From NCBI RefSeq assembly GCF_000208865.1, contig NC_018397.1, positions 3,997,748 to 4,061,747 on the forward strand: a stretch of 64,000 nt of DNA, read 5' to 3'. Below the pieces are notes generated by a model. It saw only the letters and a list, made by a program, of their open reading frames with translations. It was not told the DNA's origin and did not search any database. A program made the translations under genes and the position numbers. This document shows, in pieces, positions 59,105 to 64,000 of the stretch; the first letter of the stretch is position 1, and each line of letters starts with the position of its first letter. The DNA comes from Neospora caninum Liverpool. Its lineage: Eukaryota > Apicomplexa > Conoidasida > Eucoccidiorida > Sarcocystidae.

Positions 59105-59364
59105 AGAGACGTCAGAAAGGAGAGGGAGAAAGTGTAGAGAGCCGTGTGCTGGAGAGACGTTGAGACGGACTCGGGGCGGGGAAGAAAGAAGGAGGCGTTA
59201 AATCTGCTTGGGGGAGGCAGGGAACGAGGCGAGAAACTCGGAGCGAGCTCGAGGCAAAGGCACCGTTTTCCACACAGGGGACCGGAAAACGAACTGTGTA
59301 AGCAGGCGGGAAGAGGCGATAAGAGTCTGTCGAAGTGGACGGCGGAAAGCGATAGGCAGAGAGA
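59105..59364 (+). promoter_or_regulatory. Cluster of four WGAGACG heptamers, candidate promoter
   Basis: AGAGACG at 59105-59111, 59153-59159 and 59358-59364, and TGAGACG at 59161-59167, all on the plus strand within 260 bases. The A/TGAGACG motif is established in Toxoplasma promoters, often in several copies. The cluster lies 1.5 kb before the E1 start codon and 2.4 kb from the RIC1 start. The GA-rich background raises the chance rate, yet four copies this close is more than expected. It could serve the E1 gene, RIC1, or both. Confidence 0.45.
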
Positions 59365-60862
59365 CGTTGCGGGCGAGCAGAACGAAAAGGAGAGGTAAGA
59401 GAGAACAGGACGAGAGAGGGAATCGATGCGAGAGGACGGACTCGTGACCACCCGCGAGACGCCCCGTGTGACAACCGGGACTGGTATATCAAGGAACCGC
59501 ATGCAAGTTGAAGAGTTCCTGAGATTTTTCCGGTAGGCACCCGAATCGAAGACGTGTGTGGAAAAGAGAAAGAAAAGAGCGGCAATACCGGAGGAGAGAA
59601 CAGGCGACGTGTGTGTCGCACGCCACTTGCGAGGGTTTTTTCGGCCGAGGCTGTTTTTTCCAGGGACGGGGCCGTCCTGGCAGAGTTTTCTCCAGAATCA
59701 GGGAGACGATGTGCACGCCTTCTCTTCTTTTCCGACGGCGTTTTTCGGTTCAGAGGACAGCAAACGGTGTGACCAAAAACCCTCACCAAGACAAGTCCAA
59801 TTGCATGCAAAAAAAGCTGGCGAGGGGTGCCGACGCCACAGCGCGCGGGAGAGCCGCTAGTGCGTCTTGCCCGTTTTCACCGGGTCTTCTTTTGACTGCG
59901 GCGAGAGCGGCGAACCGCCAAGAGAAGAGAGGATTCTCTCCTAGATTCAAGGGCGCGCGGATGTTTCGCCTCAAAAAGAGAGTGGAGAAAGGGGAACCTT
60001 TCAGGCACTTTTGTCACCTCAGGTTTCCACTTCGCAGAAGGGAGAAGAAGCCTTCCGGCGAGTCGGTCTGGTCTCCTGAATCGACACACAGCTGCCTGTT
60101 CGCGGCACAGACAAACCCTTTAGGAGGAAAAAGAAAGGCGGAGATCGCCAGTTTTTAAAGAGCCTATTTAGAAAAGCAGGGCGAGGACACGCACGCTGCA
60201 TGCTTTTTTCCCGTGAGTCTTCTCCGCAGTTTTCATTTTTGTCTTCGCGGTGTTACCGCGGACTCTCCCTCGGCTCTCGCATGCCGATCGCAGAACGGCC
60301 CCTGTCCCTTTCTCGGTGTCTCGTCGCGCGAGGTCGCGAAAAAAACATCGAGACAACGAAGAAGGCTTCCCTGGTTTTCCGCCTTTTCCTGGGTGAAAAG
60401 CGCCATTTTTCTGCATGAACTCGATGGGGAAACGAAACCTCTGAACCCCTCGCCTTTCCCAGTCCTTTCTTCTTGCGCCTCGCCGCTTGCGCTCCTTCCT
60501 GTTCCGAGCAGGAACGGAACTCTCCTGCCTGTCTCTGTCTCTCTGCCTCGCAGTCTCTGCATGCTTTTCTTCTTTCCCCTCCTTCGTTGCGTTCGACCTC
60601 CCTCGCCTCGGTGTTCTCTTTCCGTGCGTTCTCTGGCTTTTGCCTCATCCTCCCTTCTTCTCCCCGTGCTTCTTCTCCCCGTGCTTCTTTTCCCCTTCCG
60701 TTCCTGTCCTTCCTTTCCTCGTCCTTGCTCGTCTTTCCCCGTTCTCCCTCGCCTCCTTTTGCTTTTTGGAGGTCGAAATGGAAAATTCTGAGAGACTCGG
60801 CGTCTTTGCAGACGCGCGGTCCGCCGTCTCCTGGCAGATGCACGGGAGACATCTTGAGGCAG

Positions 60863-63800
60863 ATGAGTGAAGTTCCAGATGAAAAACAGAAGGCCGTCGC
60901 GAATCCCTCCACAATGACGCTCCGTCTCGGGCGAACGCAGTCGGCCAAAGTTGCCTTCCCTCTCGCCCTGTTTGCGCCTTCTCTGCTGTCTCCGTTCTTC
61001 CTCGCCCTCGTCGTCCGCGCTCTCTCGGATCGTCCGTCTTTTTCAAAGTGGCCTTCGCGACGCAACAATCTCCTTTCGCTTTCCCCTCTTTTCGTGTCTC
61101 TCCTCTGCATTCTCGCAGCATGCGGCCCGCTGCTCCAAACCTCTCTTCCGCCTCCGCGTCCACCTGCGCTCCCATTACCTTCTCCACGCCTCTCCAGATT
61201 CTCGTCTCTCTCTCGGACCGCCTCGTCTTTGGGCTTGTCTCCCCCCTCTCCGTCTGCGTCTACTGAGCTGCCGCCACCTTCTCTTCTTTCGCCTCTCCTG
61301 TCGTTCGTCTCTTTCGTAGGTTCCCTCTTTCACGCGATCCGCGTCTCTCCGCCTGTCACTCTTCGTTCTTCCCTCCCTACGGCCCTTCCGGTCCTGCAGA
61401 ACTCCGCTCGTTTTGCTGAAGCGGGCCGTCTCGCTTTCCCCGCTGCTTCCGACTCGCTTGCCCAGTCTCCGTCTCGTCTGTTCTTTTCTCGCTCTTTTTC
61501 CGGGTCGCCTCCCGGCTCTCAACGCCTCTCTCTTCCGTCGCACGGCAGGATCGCCTCTGCTCCTTCCTCTCTGTCTCCGAATTTGTCTCTGCCTTCGACA
61601 GAGTCTCAGCCTGCGCCGTGTTCGTTTTCTTCACTTCCTCGGCACAGCCGAGGTTGTTTGTCAGGAGCTGTCCTCTCTCCGCAGTTCGTCTCTTTGCCTT
61701 TGCGCGTCTCGACTCCGTCTCCTGCCTCTCGTCTTTCATCTCGCCACCCTCGCGTTCCTGCTGCACTCCTATCCCCACTTCGTTTGCTTTGTCACCCTTC
61801 CACTGGTTCGTTCCCTGGAACCGCTTCTCCCTGTCCATCGGTCTCGCGTTGCCGTCTTGCGCGTTCGGGCATCTGGCCTCCGCTTTGTTCCCTCTTTCCG
61901 CCTGCTTCCGCCTATCACTCCTGTTCGACGTTCCGGTCTTTCCCATCTCGGTGTCCGTCTTCTCGCTGCTCCCCGTTTGTGTGTCTCCCTGGTAAAGCTT
62001 CAGAATCTCATTCTTCCTCTCCTTCTCCTTCTTCTGGTTCCTCTTCTCATTCTCCGTCTTCTTCGTCTCGTGTGCCCAGACACGGTTCTGTCCATGATCT
62101 GCCATGTTCGCCGTCGACCGCCTCACCCGCACTCGACGCTTCTTTCTCGCAGTCCCCTTCCACTTCGTTCCTCTCTCGGGAGTGGCCCATCTACGGGCGC
62201 GAGCACGTGGCGCGCCTCCCGCGAGCCCGAGTCCTGCTAGTTGGGCTCCAGGGCGTCGGTGTGGAGGCCGCGAAGTGTCTCCTTCTCGCGGGTGTCGGGC
62301 GACTGTCTCTCCTCGACAACGATCCCCCCAGCGGTCCGGAAGAAGCGAGCGCAAACTTTGCGATTCCGAATGAAGGCCCGCAGGGCGAGCCTCTGAACTG
62401 GGAAAACCCGGGCGAAGGAGAGACTCCCGAGGCAGGATGGGCCGCAGGCGATGGCGCACATACAGCTGGAGCTGGGAGCGTCCCTGGAGTGGAGACAGAA
62501 GGCCCAGGGGGCGAAGCGAAGGAGGGACACAACTGGGCAGACCGCGGCCAGAAGGACTGCGGCAGAAACCGCGACGAGTCTCCACGCCATCGGCGAACAG
62601 CCGCGTCACGCGCCATGCTGGCTTACGCTGCGCTGAAGCGGCTGACCCTTCCCCATTCGCGAGTCCACGTGGTTACAGATCTCGGTCGAGGGGAGGAAAG
62701 AGAGCGCGGAGAACGGGCGAGCGGGGGTGGTGCGGGGACGGCTGGACGGCACCTCAAAGGATTGCTCGCGTCCACAGACGTCGTTGTGCTCTCCAACAGC
62801 CCTTTAGACGAAGTCATTCACGTCAACCGCCTCTGCAGAGAGATACAGAGAGAGCGAAGGGAAGCGCGCCGCTCGGGGACAAGGCCTGCAGGCGAAGCGG
62901 ACCGATACGGCGGGCCCTACCTAGTAGCTGTGTGGACTGTGGGGTTGGCCGGCAGGCTCTTTGTCGACTTCGGAGACACCTACTCCTTCGGACCACCCAA
63001 CGACGCTCACATCGATTTGCCGCTCGCTTCGCGGTTCTCGGCCGCGCCCGCTCCTGACGCGGCCGAGGGCGCTCTGCAGACGCTCCAGAGCCGACGGAGG
63101 CGGGGAGAAGAAACGGGAAAGGAGGAAAAAGAGGAAACGGAGGAAACGGAGGGAAGCCGACTTGGCCTAGGGGACACGGCGCCGGAGAAAGAGGGGGAAG
63201 GCGGCGCTGCAGTGAATGCCTCTCGCGCGCGCTGCCGTCTACACTACAGGCCGCTGGACGAGGCGTTGCGCGACTTCGGGGAGACCAGCGCACCTGGTGG
63301 ACGGCCCAACTGTGAAGAAGAGATTCAGGACACACAAGACGTAGGCATTCAGCCGTCAGATCAGGCAGAGGAAGACGAGGAAACCAAGAGGCAACAGATG
63401 CTCCACGTCGCGTTTCTCGCCCTAGATGCGCTTTTGACGAAGAGACGAAACGCCCCTCTTCTGGATTCGTCTCCCACGATGCGTGCGACTGGGGACTTTA
63501 GTGCGCCGCTAACCTCCCCGCCGTCGCTTGCTTCTTCTTTCTCTCTGGCCTCGGCGTCTCTGGCGCCTTCGCACGCTTGGTCGTTTCTTGCGGATCCTGG
63601 ACGCTCCGCGTCTCCTCCAAAGGAAAGCGAAGACGGCAACGTCACAGGACGCACCGAGCCGCACCTGCGGCAGACACCCTTGCGCGATGATGCTGTTTCT
63701 GGTCTGTGCTCCGGGCAGTCGGAGAAAGAGGCAGCTGAAGAAATTCTTTTTGTCGAAGAACAAGCGATTCGCCTCTGGCGTCGGCGCCGCCAGGCTGCGT

Positions 63801-64000
63801 CGGTCCGAGGGAGAAGAGGCGACACCCTTGTCGCGGTGCGCCCCAGGGGGACTCGGCCTTCGCGGGATGGCCAGAATATGGCAGAGGAAAAAAGGGAGGG
63901 ACACGAAGGCAGAGAGCGGAAAACGAAAGATGAAGCTGAAGTTCGAGTGGTCGCCAGAGATTTGTATCGGAGCATGGCGGGGCATATCGCACCGGTTGCC
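60863..64000 (+). CDS. UBA1-like ubiquitin-activating enzyme E1, 5' part, runs off the window
   Basis: E1 enzymes adenylate ubiquitin or a ubiquitin-like protein and pass it to an E2. From ATG 60863 there are 1046 open codons to the window end without a stop, and the 3' part lies outside. The E1 fold starts at about residue 440 with EWPIYGREHVARLPRARVLL and GLQGVGVEAAKCLLLAGV, then SRAMLAYAALKRLTLPHSRV and STDVVVLSNSPLDEVIHVNR. The FCCH-like part follows (VGLAGRLFVDFGDTYSFGP), then LHVAFLALDALL and LYRSMAGHIAPV. This is the order of the first (inactive) adenylation half of UBA1, with acidic insertions. The 439-residue extension begins with two in-frame Met (60863, 60914), then a hydrophobic stretch (AFPLALFAPSLLSPFFLALV) and a long Ser/Pro/Arg-rich region. 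That resembles a signal plus transit peptide for the apicoplast. The extension is pyrimidine-rich DNA, so part of it could be intron or leader instead. The E1 body is sure; the start is not. Confidence 0.85.
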   Translation, partial: MSEVPDEKQKAVANPSTMTLRLGRTQSAKVAFPLALFAPSLLSPFFLALVVRALSDRPSFSKWPSRRNNLLSLSPLFVSLLCILAACGPLLQTSLPPPRPPALPLPSPRLSRFSSLSRTASSLGLSPPSPSASTELPPPSLLSPLLSFVSFVGSLFHAIRVSPPVTLRSSLPTALPVLQNSARFAEAGRLAFPAASDSLAQSPSRLFFSRSFSGSPPGSQRLSLPSHGRIASAPSSLSPNLSLPSTESQPAPCSFSSLPRHSRGCLSGAVLSPQFVSLPLRVSTPSPASRLSSRHPRVPAALLSPLRLLCHPSTGSFPGTASPCPSVSRCRLARSGIWPPLCSLFPPASAYHSCSTFRSFPSRCPSSRCSPFVCLPGKASESHSSSPSPSSGSSSHSPSSSSRVPRHGSVHDLPCSPSTASPALDASFSQSPSTSFLSREWPIYGREHVARLPRARVLLVGLQGVGVEAAKCLLLAGVGRLSLLDNDPPSGPEEASANFAIPNEGPQGEPLNWENPGEGETPEAGWAAGDGAHTAGAGSVPGVETEGPGGEAKEGHNWADRGQKDCGRNRDESPRHRRTAASRAMLAYAALKRLTLPHSRVHVVTDLGRGEERERGERASGGGAGTAGRHLKGLLASTDVVVLSNSPLDEVIHVNRLCREIQRERREARRSGTRPAGEADRYGGPYLVAVWTVGLAGRLFVDFGDTYSFGPPNDAHIDLPLASRFSAAPAPDAAEGALQTLQSRRRRGEETGKEEKEETEETEGSRLGLGDTAPEKEGEGGAAVNASRARCRLHYRPLDEALRDFGETSAPGGRPNCEEEIQDTQDVGIQPSDQAEEDEETKRQQMLHVAFLALDALLTKRRNAPLLDSSPTMRATGDFSAPLTSPPSLASSFSLASASLAPSHAWSFLADPGRSASPPKESEDGNVTGRTEPHLRQTPLRDDAVSGLCSGQSEKEAAEEILFVEEQAIRLWRRRRQAASVRGRRGDTLVAVRPRGTRPSRDGQNMAEEKREGHEGRERKTKDEAEVRVVARDLYRSMAGHIAPVA

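Larger units (their letters stand above)
56668..60862. other. Divergent intergenic region between RIC1 and the E1 gene
   Basis: The left part is polypurine on the plus strand (pyrimidine-rich in the RIC1 sense, probably 5' UTR) and includes the assembly gap. It also holds an 18-base minisatellite at 58670-58795 and a cluster of WGAGACG heptamers at 59105-59364. From about 60420 the plus strand becomes strongly pyrimidine-rich up to the E1 start. Frames here of 100-230 codons, such as 59810-59112 (-), have no domain and are read as composition artefacts. Confidence 0.5.

Overview
The window reads as nuclear DNA of a sarcocystid coccidian, that is Toxoplasma gondii or a close relative (Hammondia, Neospora). 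The reasons are these: genes rich in short GT-AG introns; protein families stretched by Ser/Pro/Arg/Gly-rich insertions; (TA)n and TGTATATA-type microsatellites in introns; and copies of the WGAGACG heptamer described for Toxoplasma promoters. The species cannot be fixed from the sequence alone. One assembly gap of exactly 100 N lies at 56786-56885.

Six protein-coding genes can be supported. (1) 2734-3861 (+), three exons: SF3B5, the small SF3b subunit of U2 snRNP. (2) 12417-7084 (-), one exon: a ubiquitin-specific protease with intact catalytic residues and a USP fold split by about 1,100 residues of insertion. (3) 29455-18106 (-), twelve exons, 2147 aa: an insulysin-type M16 metallopeptidase that has lost its zinc-binding motif. 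(4) 35031-41386 (+), eleven exons, 680 aa: splicing factor SF1/branch-point binding protein. (5) 56667-43324 (-), five exons, 3714 aa: RIC1, partner in the Rab6-type GEF complex. (6) 60863 to beyond 64000 (+): the first half of a UBA1-like E1 enzyme with a 439-residue N-terminal extension that may be an apicoplast leader. The exon models were built by hand. In each spliced gene all splice phases agree, and the joined protein follows the family without a break, which is the main support for the models.

Layout: SF3B5 and the USP converge. The USP and the M16 gene lie in tandem on the minus strand. The M16 gene and SF1 diverge across 5.6 kb. SF1 and RIC1 converge. RIC1 and the E1 diverge across 4.2 kb, which holds a cluster of WGAGACG motifs. 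The gene set is housekeeping in kind: two branch-site/U2 splicing factors, two ubiquitin-system enzymes, one Golgi trafficking factor and one pseudo-peptidase. The genes do not form a visible pathway cluster. The most novel points are the catalytically dead, membrane-anchored M16 protein and the possibly plastid-targeted E1.

The long intervals 1-2733, 3862-7083, 12418-18105, 29456-35030, 41387-43323 and 56668-60862 show no gene I can recognise. They hold UTRs, promoters and simple repeats. Many long open frames in the GC-rich or purine/pyrimidine-biased stretches are antisense or compositional artefacts.
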